Source: Dysidea avara (Eukaryota > Porifera > Demospongiae > Dictyoceratida > Dysideidae). From it: a DNA stretch of 64,000 nt. Below the pieces are notes generated by a model. The model worked only from the letters and a program-made list of their open reading frames with translations, ran no database searches and was not told where the DNA came from. The stretch is taken from the NCBI RefSeq assembly GCF_963678975.1, contig NC_089281.1, positions 26,950,765 to 27,014,764 of the forward strand. The letters are read 5' to 3'. Positions 24,082 to 34,278 of the stretch are shown in pieces; within the stretch, counting starts at the first letter, position 1; each line of letters starts with the position of its first letter. A program made the position numbers and the translations under genes.

Positions 24082-24285
24082 TGTAGTATCTGGACACGTG
24101 CACACACTATGATGTAATACATTATGCTGTAATTGTATGCGTGCATGTACATATGTAGTTGTAGAGCCTCTCTGTGTGTGCTTTAGTTGTTATAACCTTA
24201 GTTGTTATTGTAGTTGCTAGATTGTAGTTGTGTGTTGTAGTGCTATTATTATTGATTCTAAAGATCTAATAATCCCGACACTACA
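24082..24285 (+). repeat. 3' LTR of the Gypsy element
   Basis: 204 bp, about 99 percent identical to the 5' LTR, ending CGACACTACA and followed by the target duplicate TATCA. Confidence 0.97.
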
Positions 24286-24372
24286 TATCACTCCTTCTTA
24301 CCCACAGCTACTCGACTATGGAACTCTCTGTCTGAAGAAACAGTTAATTCTACTAACTTACATACTTATTAA
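24286..24372 (+). pseudogene. LINE reverse-transcriptase 3' end, right part
   Basis: Continues the frame interrupted at 19928: it encodes the conserved LINE ending LPTATRLWNSLSEE and stops at TAA 24370-24372. The homologous uninterrupted stretch in copy B is at about 30481-30542. Confidence 0.8.
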
Positions 24373-24607
24373 GTGTACGTTAACTTGATATGCACTACAC
24401 TCATATTTGAGTCTTGCATAACAAAATTAAAAAATTAATGAATAGCTAATGACCTTCCGCCCGCACAAGTCAAGAATCCTAAACTTTGTGGATGAGACAA
24501 GTTTGGCTGGCCTTACGTAAATATTTGTTTTTGCATATTGTGTGTTTGTATATTAAATTATAAGTAGGTCTAGACTAAATATAAGCGGTTTAGTTATACG
24601 GACGGTA

Positions 24608-25749
24608 GCATAAGTGACCTATTATCGAACGGTACCTATTATCGAACGTAAAAATCACGTAACGTATTCGGAAGTTTACAATTTTATTCTGCATACTCGT
24701 AAGGTGTTTATATGGAGAATTCCAATAGTGTAGCCTATTCTTAATGAGCTTTCCATCCTTTAGAGTTTATGTGTGGACATCACAGCAGTCTTGATACTCA
24801 TCACCACTGACGAAGAAATGAAGAAAAAGAACACAGGAATCGCTGTGAAAGAAGTACAACTCGAGTGTGACTTTGGTGGCGGAATTGGGCTTACTGTTTG
24901 TCATTTACCTGAGTAAAAGATGTATCCACAAAGACTGTACAGAAGGGGTTGTTGTAAACAAGGATAATAAGACTGTGTTATTGGTCGTAATGTGCTGATT
25001 TTTCACTGTACGCATTTTACACTAAACGATTCGCTGTTGTAACTCACAAGTGCATGCTTGTATCAAAACTATACTTCAGTTACAGTATCATGGTACTTAA
25101 GAGTGTGTAGGGTGCACTGAAGTCACCACAGTAGAAAAGGTGCAAAACGTTCGATAATTGATTAACGCAAATTAATGGGCATTCGATAATAGGTATCGGT
25201 GTTCGATAATTCATATTTTACGGAATGCAGAAATCCACTCATAACACGGACACTAATCGGATACTATTACTCAAACTTACGTGAGGTATTCTCAGGGCCG
25301 CCCACAGGGGGGCAACTGGGGCAATTTGCCCCGGGCCCCAGCCTGAAAGGGGCCCCAGGAGGCCTCATGAAGGGCCCCTTAATACCTGTTACAAGATCGA
25401 TATACTCTAATAGAGCAGTCAGATCTAAATACTCTAATAGAGCAGTCACAGTATCCTTCAGAGGAGCAGTGTAGCAAGCTTATAGATAAGGAGATATGGT
25501 TGGTGATGGGTAGTTATTGTCATTGCCAGCAGGTTGTGACCTTTTTTTTTTTTTTGGTCTTCACCTTACAACTTGGGTCAAGGGCCCCACTTTAACTCTT
25601 TGCCCTGGGCCCCTTAATTTCTCTGGGCGGCCCTGGGTATTCTACAAAAAAGGCGCTACCTCCTGGTTAAAAGTCGAGGTTGATACTACTTTCCTGGAGA
25701 TATTTATGAAGTAAAGTATAAACTTTGTTCGATAATCGGTCACTTACGC
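24608..25749. mobile_element. TIR DNA transposon, 1,142 bp, TA target
   Basis: The left end GCATAAGTGACCTATTATCG and the right end (read inward) GCGTAAGTGACCGATTATCG match at all but two positions and continue as AAC. TA flanks both sides (24606-24607 and 25750-25751), and copy B shows the empty site (GACGGTACACTTCGAC near 30842). A TA duplication suggests the Tc1/mariner-pogo group. The interior repeats TTCGATAAT several times near both ends, has no transposase frame and contains a nested hAT-like MITE, so it is non-autonomous. Confidence 0.9.
25293..25635. mobile_element. Nested hAT-like MITE, 343 bp
   Basis: Ends CAGGGCCGCCCACAG and, read inward from the right, CAGGGCCGCCCAGAG. The perfect 8-bp duplication GGTATTCT flanks it (25285-25292 and 25636-25643). 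It is unusually GC-rich for this window (GGGGCCCC blocks). Inside, at 25403-25448, are two direct copies of the dispersed motif TACTCTAATAGAGCAGTCA. It lies within the TIR transposon 24608-25749. Confidence 0.92.
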
Positions 25750-25950
25750 TACACTTCGACACGACAGAGCAATAGTACATAAGACTTTAATACACGTAGA
25801 GAAACTCACCAAGTATTAGGAGAAGTATATGTATCTAACCCTGGACGAGCCACCCTGGAGCAGTCTTGCTTGGCCAGACCGCCCGGCTTTCCCCGTGCAA
25901 AAATGGTCTCACGTGGCCTGTCACGCTGCAGGTTGCCCCCCGCCGCAAGT

Positions 25951-25998
25951 GGTCCGGCCGGACCAACTACCGCGCCTCAAGTAGTCCGGCCGGACCAT
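25951..25998. repeat. Two GGTCCGGCCGGACC palindromes
   Basis: A perfect 14-bp palindrome at 25951-25964 and a one-base variant near 25984-25997 are each preceded by CAAGT. They lie just after the end of repeat copy A in an unusually GC-rich patch (25860-26050) and could be end structures of another element. Confidence 0.6.
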
Positions 25999-26049
25999 GT
26001 AAAGTTGCTGCAGATGGTCCGCCCTGCTGAAACTGGTCCCCCCAATGAA

Positions 26050-27065
26050 ATCTCCACTATCAGCTTCCTCAGTCCGTACTAGCTTAAAATCTTGATCAAA
26101 GCGTACCTGCCCTCCACGAAATACGAGTCCTGAAGCGAAATTTGAGTAGCTAATGCATGACCTAGCTATAGTCCGCTAATCACTGCCGCATTGTTTTGCA
26201 CGTGGTTCCCCGTGTAGGCATGTTGTGGGCACGTGTCCCTTTCGATCCCCCCTTTCAAGTACAAACAAAACATAGTCTAATAGAGCAGTCAGTCATTAAA
26301 CAGAACAGTCACCACTATGACATGTCTTAGTGTCATGTACTCATCCACATGCAGTTACCAGCAGTATGCAGGATAATATCACTAAGATGCATCTCTGGAA
26401 GAGGCTACAAATAAAGTTTCTGGGAACCTCCATCACTTCAGTGTAACTTGCAATACTCAATTTACCATCTCCACTTACCAGAGGCCATGACACACCAACT
26501 GAACAGTTGACTAGCTTTCTCAGTTCTTGAATTACTATGCTCTGGCATGATTTAGACTGGAGTAGCTACACTGTAAAAAATGAAGTGTACCAGACACACA
26601 TTTGAAGTATGTCGAAGTGTGTCTGACACATCAAAAAATGTTGCAATATACACACTTCTGCACATGGTGTGTATGTTGGTGTATCAGACACACTTTATTT
26701 TTTACTATGGGTTAGACAGCTGTTCTACCTGGACTGGTGACAACCATTAATTCACTTCGGATATAGGCTTGGACAGTGATTGGGAACTAGTTACTAAATG
26801 TCTTTCTGGCAATGAGCCTAAGCAGTATGCGAGTAAATATAAACACAACTTAGCTAGTTGAGAATAAGAAATCATTTGTACAGTTAGCTATTATACATTC
26901 TCCATTCTAGAATCTGTTATTCACTTTAATTTAACTTGATGTGCTTTTTAGTCACTTGGAACAACTGATTATGACAACCAGCAAGGATTAACATTTTAGG
27001 ACTTATTTATGTAGGAAATCAGGTACAAATACAGCAGATACTATTAACTCAGTCATGTTACTTAG
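26050..27065. other. Intergenic or intronic stretch upstream of the exons at 27066
   Basis: Contains the motif CTAATAGAGCAGTCAGTC at 26277 and the MITE at 26569-26708. A short open stretch from ATG at about 26359 (QDNITKMHLWKRLQIKFLG) to a GT at about 26441 could be an upstream exon of the gene ending at 27550, but its phase does not match the next exon directly. Confidence 0.35.
26569..26708. mobile_element. Small MITE with CACTGTAAAAAA ends
   Basis: The left end CACTGTAAAAAATGAAGTGT is mirrored at the right by the complement of CATAGTAAAAAATAAAGTGT (about 16 of 20 match). The interior repeats GTGT(C/A)TGACACA and CAGACACAC words. About 140 bp, non-coding. Confidence 0.7.
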
Positions 27066-27550
27066 CAGCTGTCAGCAGACTTGAGTGTGTGGAGCCAGTA
27101 GAGGTCACTGATAAAGACAAGCTGATTGAGTTGTACAAGAAAGTTTTTGGGACGAAAAGGTGACATTGGAATTATATTTCATTTCTATTTCATCAAACTA
27201 TTGTGATAATGAGTCAGTGTTACGTACTTTCATGCTTTCCATTTCTTGAATCCTGCATGTAGTTGAGATTCATACCAGTATTGGCAAAATTTAGTGGATT
27301 CTCTATAATATCCACTGTTTTACCCAAGAATGTGTGGAAGCATCATTGTTATGACCAGACCACCCTCAATGTTGGCCAGTGTTGCGGTAGGTTAGGATGA
27401 TTACCAATCAAGTTAGATATAATTGCCAAATGTGATAGCTCCACTTGATGTCCATACAGCTATTAAAATTACTGTATATTTTCATCATTTTGCACAGGGT
27501 CGTGGGTGTCATGTGGTTATATAGGAAATGTTCACAACAACACTTCATAA
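27066..27550 (+). CDS. 3' exons of an unrecognised spliced gene
   Basis: Three stretches flanked by AG and GT join in phase: 27066-27159, 27268-27386 and 27498-27550 (TAA). The join gives RLECVEPVEVTDKDKLIELY, KKVFGTKR, then FIPVLAKFSGFSIISTV and a short Trp/Cys tail ending HNNTS. Consistent phases over two introns and the lack of internal stops argue for a real gene or a recent pseudogene. No family was recognised and the 5' part was not found upstream. Repeat copy B begins only 175 bp after the stop, so an older, longer gene may have been cut. Confidence 0.4.
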
Positions 27551-27724
27551 AGCACTGGCACACAATTCATCACAAAAATTGTTATGGCCACTCAAAGTTG
27601 TAGGACTCTAAAAGAGTATGTGCAATGTAAGTAATTATTGAGTACTAATTGATCACATATAACAGAGTTTTGAAATCTTAATGCTTCCTAATTTAATAGT
27701 TTCATAATCTAGTGGTGGCTGCAT

Positions 27725-30700
27725 GCCCCTCACAGTTTACTCTGCCATTGCACATGACCTCATCAGTAAATGATTATTCATTGCTAGAACTATCCTGATG
27801 TTGATCATCTTTTTCAACCATTCGAGGGTGTACTAAGCATACCGGCTTTTATTCCTGCTGTGTGTGACAGGCCATTCACCACCTGGAAATTTGAGTGAGA
27901 GCTGTTGGCTTTGCCTACCTGAATTGGTAGCATGGGTATTGTCAATCCTACCAAAATGTGCTCTTTTGAATGTTCTGCTTGAGAAAAAGGTATATTACAG
28001 TCACTTTGTTGTCTCAGGCAAAAGGTAGCTATGGTATTGTTCAAGATGCACAGTTTGCCATTCAATGTGCCAAGCTTTCTATAATTTCTTGTACAATTTC
28101 TCCTTGCACAAAATTGCTTTTCATGATGCCATAGCCCTTAGATATGGATGGGATCCTGCTAGGCTCCCTAACAATGGAACCAAGTTCTCTGTCAAACATT
28201 CATTCTCAAGGTGGGTTCCCACCCAATCGTCATAACGAGATTCGTGACTTGACTGTCAGCTTGCTAAATTGAGCCTCTTTAGCAACCAATAACAGGCCGG
28301 TGAGCAGTTCATCCTTGCTTCACTGAATACCGAAGATGGCATGGCACTCAATCATCTCAATATTGCTGCAAATGGATTTGAGGAGGTATGTCGCTGTATG
28401 AAATAATAATTATGCTGATGTAAAAGTATTTAACCTACATTTACCAACTAACCATTCAACCACGCAGTTTAAAAATACTCAAATGACATGAACTTGCAAT
28501 TGCTCCAATACACATGGGTTCATTTGCTCCAATAATTCTCTGGAGGAAATAGGGGGTCACCAACTACTTGGGACTATCTGAGAAATCTAATTTAAAAGCC
28601 ATTAAACATTTAGAAATCCCGAAATCTGAAATTATCTACAAAATTGGATATTTTTGTTTCTATCCACTCTCAACAAGTGCAAGTGGATATAGCAGTCTGA
28701 ATATTATACTTTCTGGATTATAGTTTTATAGACTACTAAATTCATGATGAAAATGGTTTTGATGGTGATTAGGGAGCTATGAACTGTTTGGAGTAATTGA
28801 CTGCCCTTGTTGGCTCTGCTGAGGCTCCTCTAGTCTCCAGTCTACTGAAACACAAGTACAACTTGCCCAGTGGTAAATAAAAATTAATATTGTATTAATG
28901 AAATATATTTGAAATAGTAAATATTGGGACTCTCATACACAATTTTGGGGTTTGCAGGGGAGTTGGAAATCTTTCCGGGGGAATGCTATGCTGATAAAGT
29001 AACAGTGAGCACCTTGCGTCACATGCATAATGGGATGGGTGAAGTGTTGTTTATCTTTCTCCTTGTACTTTCTGTCATCAGATGCTCACTGGTAAGGATT
29101 GATTGGACAATCCGTCAATACCAAGGCACCTGAATTGATCTAAAGCAATCCAGGCTGAGACCAGACTGTCATCATTTAGGCTAGGCAAACTTGATTACTT
29201 GTTTCTCATCCCCGCATGCATCCTATATCACCTCAAATTTCATTGTTGCCAGAGTTGGAGGTAACAAGTTACATTTGTAACGTGTTACATAATAATATTA
29301 CTTATGTTGTAACAAAGTAATATAATATAACGCATTACATGACAAAGTAATGAGTACTATACCATGGATATTACATCCAGAAATTGTAACGTGTTACTTC
29401 TTTTTAATGCGCATTGCATCTAGGACGTGATTTGGGGTTCTGACAGCACTGAATATGACTGTACAGGCAAGGACTGTACAAGTAGGAATAGTGTATGGGA
29501 GTACCCTTTAAGACCAAGATACTGCAATAAACTATGTTTTTAGGCTGAACTACAGCAGAAAAACGCGTGTCTCACGTAGTTGTAAGGTGGGGGCATGTAT
29601 TTAGAAGGTTCAATGGGCTTATTTATAACTTGTAACAAACAAATGTAATATGTAATAATATTACTAGTTACAGCCCTCAAAGTAACGTACGTGTAATAAA
29701 TATGTAGGGAGTAATATGTAACTGTAATGCATAACATTGTATAGAAGTAACTAGTAATATGTAGCGAGTCACAATAGCAACCCCAACTCTGATTGCTGCT
29801 GTTATTGATCACATCCACACGTATTTAGAAAACGTTGTCTTGCAGCTCAGCAAAGCTTATTAAGGCAGTAAAATGTAAGTATTAGCTTTTAGAAGGTTTT
29901 AGCTAACCTTTACAGATAGTCTACTGTTCCAGTGGTTTGAAGCATTTCCTGTAATAACCCTTATCAACTACATACAATATCAGGGACTACCTCATTTGCG
30001 AAGTTACCTCAGCAAAATATTTAGGAGTTACAAAATATCTCTTGGTCTAAACATATTGACATTATCACTTGTAATTCCATTCTAGCTTTTTTACAAAGAA
30101 ACCTTAGTCAGTGTTCACTTCGTGTCAAATCTTTAGCTTATTTTACATAATATTATGTTAGACCAGTGTTGGAGTATGCCTCTGTTGCTTGGTCACCATT
30201 CACACAATCTAACATAGATAAGATTGAAAAGGTACAACTTAAGGCTGCTAGATTTGTTTTTAATGATTATTATATAGATATTCTAGCGTAACCAACATAC
30301 TCAACTGCTTAAAATGGGAATCCCTTGAACACAGAAGAACTAAGTCTACCATTATCATGTTCTACAAAATCATCAACAAAATTGTTTCAGCTGACTTTTC
30401 CAATTATCTTCATAGAAGCTTTACCAGGACAAGAGGTCATCAAATGAGATTTATGGCTATTCCTGCTAAAAGAAACACCTACTATCACTCCTTGTTACCC
30501 ACAGCTATTCGACTATGGAACTCTCTGTCTGAAGAAAGTTAATTCTACTAATTTACATTCATTTATTAACTTATTAAGTGTACGTTAACTTTAAGTGTGC
30601 GTTAACTTGATATGCACTACACACATATTTGACTCTTGCACTAACAACTGAATAGCTAATGACCTCCCGCCCGCACTACGTGACAAGTCAAGAATCCTAA

Positions 30701-31014
30701 ACTTTGTGGATGAGACAAGTTTGGCTGGCCTTACATATAGCTAAATATTTGTTTCTGCATATTATGTGTTTGTCATATTAAATTATAAGTAGACTAAATA
30801 GCTAGTCTATAAGCGGTTTAACTATAGTGGTTGGTTATACGGACGGTACACTTCGACACGACAGAGCAATAGTACATAAGATTTTAATACACGTAGAGAA
30901 ACTCACCAATTATTAGGATATAATAGTATATGTATCTAACCCTGGACGAGCCACCCTGGAGCAGTCTTGCTTGGCCAGACCGCCCGCTTTTCCCGTGCAA
31001 AAATGGTCTCACGC
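27725..31014. mobile_element. Repeat copy B, without the large insertions
   Basis: Direct-oriented counterpart of copy A, 3.3 kb, carrying the same succession of decayed retroelement frame, GTAAC-rich TIR element (29250-29791), LINE 3' end (29975-30542) and tail. It lacks the Gypsy element and the 24608-25749 transposon and therefore shows both empty target sites. Similarity ends at about 31014, where another inverted-repeat element begins. Confidence 0.85.
29975..30542 (+). pseudogene. LINE reverse-transcriptase 3' end in copy B
   Basis: Homologous to 19424-19928 plus 24286-24372. It keeps the blocks around VWSPFTQSNIDKIE-like sequence and FYKIINKIVSADFSNYLHRS, and the ending LLPTAIRLWNSLSEES. 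Small indels near 30035, 30145 and 30273 break the frame, so it is dead. It differs from copy A in having the uninterrupted YYHSLLP junction. Confidence 0.75.
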
Positions 31015-31052
31015 GCTTTTTTTTCTCCGTGTATTGGGTAGGGTTTATTAAT

Positions 31053-31527
31053 CAGTGGCGGATCTAGGATTTTTAAAAGGGGGTTTCTGAAAGTTAGTAG
31101 CTATAGCTGAATATGATATCTGATAACATTTCTACAGAAAATTTTAGGATTTTTGAAATTGGATTTTAGGCTATATTTGTAGTTAGCAATTGCAATAAAT
31201 TCATTGCTTTAAATTGCAAATACTATGGCTAACTAGGCAAAGATGGTAACTATAATTGATTGCTCTATTAGAGTAGTTACTTGACTGCTCTATTAGAGTA
31301 TTTCGATCGTTTTCAATGTAGTGGGGGATGAAAGTGAAGTGTTGTTGAGGGTGTAATAGCTATGAATGGTGTTAGTTAAGTGCAACTGCATGCATGCTAC
31401 TGGTATATAGTTGTTTGCTATGACAAATTGTCAGTATAACAATGTTTATGTATGTAGACTGTCACTGAGCTAAATTTAAAAGGGGGTTTCTGTCGAAACC
31501 CCAGAAACCCATCTGGATCCGCCACTG
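31053..31527. mobile_element. hAT-like MITE with CAGTGGCGGATC ends
   Basis: The left end CAGTGGCGGATCTAGGAT and the right end, read inward, CAGTGGCGGATCCAGATG enclose 475 bp. GGGGTTTCTG repeats near both ends. CAGTGGCGGATC is a terminal sequence shared by many animal hAT-type elements. The flanks TTATTAAT and TTAATCAT match only partly, so the 8-bp duplication is not clean. Two copies of the CTCTATTAGAGTA motif lie inside at 31264 and 31287. Confidence 0.75.
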
Positions 31528-31573
31528 TTAATCATATAATCCCTACCCATGTATGCTATTTTTGTGTTTCCTC

Positions 31574-31640
31574 CTCAGTCAGGGAAGAACGGCGTTGCCG
31601 ACTGCTAATTTAAAAATCAAATCAATCAATCAAATCAAAC
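31574..31640. repeat. Retroelement 3' tail (GGCGTTGCCGACTG + AATCAATCA)
   Basis: CAGTCAGGGAAGAACGGCGTTGCCGACTG is followed by an A-rich tail with AATC repeats. Related units occur, on the other strand, at 42480-42525, 45543-45590 and 47212-47262, always adjoining a (TTTA)n tract. This is the pattern of a SINE or LINE 3' end. Confidence 0.6.
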
Positions 31641-31779
31641 CCGGGAAAAAAACCGAACCACCCAATACACGGGAAAAAACGGTTTGGCCAAGTGAGACTG
31701 ATCCTGTAGGCATCTAGTCATTAAGTGTCCGACAGGTCAGATCTGTCAAGCTCTGCAATAAAATAGTAGGCGTGGCTCA

Positions 31780-33261
31780 ATGATCTTACTTTGTTCCTTC
31801 GTTGCGTTATTTGTGGGTAGCATTAACGCGCAAAGTAAAACTAATCCCCTGGATAGGAAAGTACTAGATTATATCTACAACGCTAACGATGACAGAACTC
31901 ATAAACTCTACAACTGGACGAACTGGAGAAACAGCAGTGGCACTAGTGATCCATGTACAGACAACTGGCATGGAATAACCTGTGTAAAGAACCAATCCGT
32001 TTACTACGTATCCGGAATAAATTTACCTTCACATGGGCTATGGAGCCTGCCAGATGAGATCACCGAAATGAAACATCTTCGGACGCTGGTGATAGCGGCA
32101 AACTACATCGGTTCAAGTGACTTCCCAGAAGGTATTTTTGCAATCCAGACACTAGAGTACTTTGATGCTAGTTATATGCACTCATTTAACATCAGTTTAC
32201 CAAGAGAATTAAGTCTGCCAAACCTACAACAACTGCATGCTTCCAAAAGCAAGATTACTGGATTATTGCCGATCACTTGGAACACCCCAAAACTGGAGAA
32301 TATATTGTTAGATGGAAATAATTTGGAAGGTTACCTACCTGATGGTATCGGGAAGATTGCCGGTCTGAAAGAATTAAAATTACAAGAGAATCGACTAACT
32401 GGGAATTTCCCTCAAAGTTATGGGAACCTTCATCAATTGGTTAACTTGTCTCTTGTTCAATCATCACATACTCTGTGTCCTGGTATTCCAGATACTTGGC
32501 AGGCTATGTTCTCACTTGAATATGCATCTATATGTGTGTTTGGACACCTTCCTGATTTCATTGGTGAGAATTGGCAACAATTAAAGACGTTTAGAATAAC
32601 AGGTAGTTCTTATGAGGGTAACATAACTGCTTCTCTTTGTAAGCTTACCCAACTTCAACACCTTGATTTATCTAATAATCACTTTACTGGCATTATTCCT
32701 GAATGCCTCTTTTCAATGTCCAGTCTTGTTTATCTGGATCTGTCCTATAATCAGCTGAGTGGAGCAATACCGGAGGCAATTGGAACAACGGCAAACATTA
32801 TTGAAAGGCTCTTGCTATCTCATAATCGGCTTAATAGCACGCTTCCTCGAAGTATAGGAAAACTGACTAGCATTGTTTACCTTGAATTGGAAAACAATTT
32901 GCTGACTGGTGCTATACCTACCGAGTTTGATGAACTACGAAACATTGGCCATCCTGTTATAATGGTCCTCCGATACAACATGTTGTCATCATTTGAAGAT
33001 GGATTGGAATACTTCTTCAGAGACATTCAGGGCAATTATTATGAAAATCCATTTGAGTGTCCTCTCCCAACATACATCCGTGAGGCAACCTGCTCACTCT
33101 GCAATAGTGGAACTAAACATAATAGTTGTGAAGAATGTGTTAGTGCCTCTGGTTGTGGTTGGTGTTCTTATGGTCCAAATTGTGTGGAAGGTACACACCA
33201 AGGTCCAGTGAATCAGTACAGTTGTCCTGAGGACTGGAGCTTTGGAACTTGTCATCGTTAA
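31780..33261 (+). CDS. Secreted LRR protein of plant-like type with C-terminal PSI-like module
   Basis: 493 residues, one exon. A signal peptide (MILLCSFVALFVGSINAQ) is followed by an LRRNT_2-like cap (LYNWTNWRNSSGTSDPC, WHGITC) and about a dozen leucine-rich repeats of the plant-specific form LxxLxLxxNxLxGxIP (LQHLDLSNNHFTGIIPE, LVYLDLSYNQLSGAIPE, YLELENNLLTGAIPTE). A cysteine-rich end (CEECVSASGCGWCSYGPNC, about residues 448-466) matches the PSI fold of plexins and integrins. No transmembrane segment or kinase follows, so it should be secreted. Plant-type repeats are rare in animals. The PSI-like end and surrounding animal genes argue against contamination. The ligand is unknown. Confidence 0.9.
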   Translation: MILLCSFVALFVGSINAQSKTNPLDRKVLDYIYNANDDRTHKLYNWTNWRNSSGTSDPCTDNWHGITCVKNQSVYYVSGINLPSHGLWSLPDEITEMKHLRTLVIAANYIGSSDFPEGIFAIQTLEYFDASYMHSFNISLPRELSLPNLQQLHASKSKITGLLPITWNTPKLENILLDGNNLEGYLPDGIGKIAGLKELKLQENRLTGNFPQSYGNLHQLVNLSLVQSSHTLCPGIPDTWQAMFSLEYASICVFGHLPDFIGENWQQLKTFRITGSSYEGNITASLCKLTQLQHLDLSNNHFTGIIPECLFSMSSLVYLDLSYNQLSGAIPEAIGTTANIIERLLLSHNRLNSTLPRSIGKLTSIVYLELENNLLTGAIPTEFDELRNIGHPVIMVLRYNMLSSFEDGLEYFFRDIQGNYYENPFECPLPTYIREATCSLCNSGTKHNSCEECVSASGCGWCSYGPNCVEGTHQGPVNQYSCPEDWSFGTCHR

Positions 33262-34278
33262 GAAGGATAATTGAAAAGTATAATGCTGGATTGCAATGTT
33301 GTTTTACTTGTCACTAAATTTTGTCTTGACTGTTTGTGCAGCAGTGACAGTGATAAATTATTTTTGTACATGCTTATATTATACGCTCACAATTGTGAAT
33401 AGGAATTGTCTATAATATGGACTTGCATTACTGCATATCTACACCAAGATGAACTACGGTTCTACTTCACAAAGTAAATGTGTGCCCAGGACTATTTCTA
33501 AAATGCTTATACTGTGATGTATTCCAACTAACCTTCATTGTGTAGCTGAAAAGTTTGGCAGGAAGAAACTGGCAAATTTGCCACAATTATAGAATTTGGT
33601 GAGAAAAAGTATAGCAAATTTATTAGCTAGTAGCTTATACAGACAAATGATTTGGCAGATTACGTTTGGTGAATCACCACTCACACACCAAACTTTATTT
33701 TCCTGATCAGATCAATGACATTCATAGAATGTACAATATAAATTGTGTGTATATAGCCATGTGAATATTATATCATAGATACTAGACTATTATTCCTATT
33801 ATAAGTCTAGTATCTATGATTATTATACACACTGTCTAACCAGAAAAGCTATTCGCTATATCTTTGGACATTGAATTGTGCTTGTACAGCAGTAGCACCT
33901 GTGGTGAGGAAATGAAAGGCTTATGGTCTTAATAATGAGATGGCCTTTCAATTGCAATTGCATCTATAGCTAAAACACTTCATCAATGTTTGAAACCTAC
34001 CACCGTAGCCACTATTAAGAGTTGGTCTACTCTTTACAGTACTATACATGAAGTGTTATTAATGTACATGTGTACATCAAATTACAGTGGAACCCCACTT
34101 ATATGGATTATTGGTTAACCGAACTATGCAACTGACTGCTCTATTAGAGTAGTGACTATTCTATTAGGATAGTTGAAATAATATTAAAATTTTTCTTTAT
34201 ACTATTTCAAGGTTATTTATACACATGCAGCTTCAGAGATACGGACTTCTCTAAAGATGCAATTAACTGTCAAATCAA
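33262..34278. other. 3' intergenic region
   Basis: Holds the palindrome at 33772-33820, a fragment of a pogo-like end (ACAGTGGAACCCCACTTAT at 34085) and two adjacent copies of the CTCTATTAGAGTA motif at 34138 and 34160. No gene seen. Confidence 0.5.
33772..33820. repeat. 17-bp perfect palindrome arms
   Basis: ATCATAGATACTAGACT (33772-33788) and its exact complement (33804-33820) are separated by 15 bp. It could form a cruciform. It has no known function and may be a small fold-back element. Confidence 0.85.

Larger units (their letters stand above)
19929..24285 (+). mobile_element. Complete Ty3/Gypsy LTR retrotransposon
   Basis: A 4,357-bp element with 204-bp direct LTRs at both ends (TG...CA), a 5-bp target duplication TATCA (19924-19928 and 24286-24290), a purine-rich tract before the 3' LTR, and gag and pol in the order protease, reverse transcriptase, RNase H, integrase, which defines the Gypsy group. 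The empty site is preserved in copy B near 30484 (CTACTATCACTCC). The LTRs differ at only about 2 of 204 positions, so insertion was recent, yet gag and pol carry several stops and frameshifts, so this copy is not autonomous. Confidence 0.97.
17209..25914. mobile_element. Repeat copy A, interrupted by two later insertions
   Basis: Similarity to copy B (27725-31014) starts at GCCCCTCACAGTTTACTCTG and runs in the same orientation to GTGCAAAAATGGTCTCACG. It is broken only by the Gypsy element (19929-24285) and the TIR transposon (24608-25749). Without these, copy A is about 3.2 kb and differs from B by scattered substitutions and small indels. It contains two unrelated decayed reverse-transcriptase pieces (17290-17990 and 19424 onward) and a small TIR element (18716-19249), so the unit is itself composite. 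It is either a high-copy mosaic repeat or a segmental duplication. Confidence 0.85.
31007..31703. mobile_element. Outer inverted-repeat element
   Basis: CCGTGTATTGGGTAGGG near 31028-31044 faces CCACCCAATACACGGG near 31657-31672. The arms extend outward as poly-T/poly-A plus GTCTCAC/GTGAGAC. It encloses the hAT-like MITE 31053-31527 and the retroelement tail at 31574-31640, and it may account for the right end of repeat copy B. Confidence 0.6.

Noticed and set aside
31780-33261. Contamination by plant or algal DNA
   Set aside because: No base-composition break is evident, the C-terminal PSI-like module is animal-type, and animal repeats flank the gene closely on both sides.
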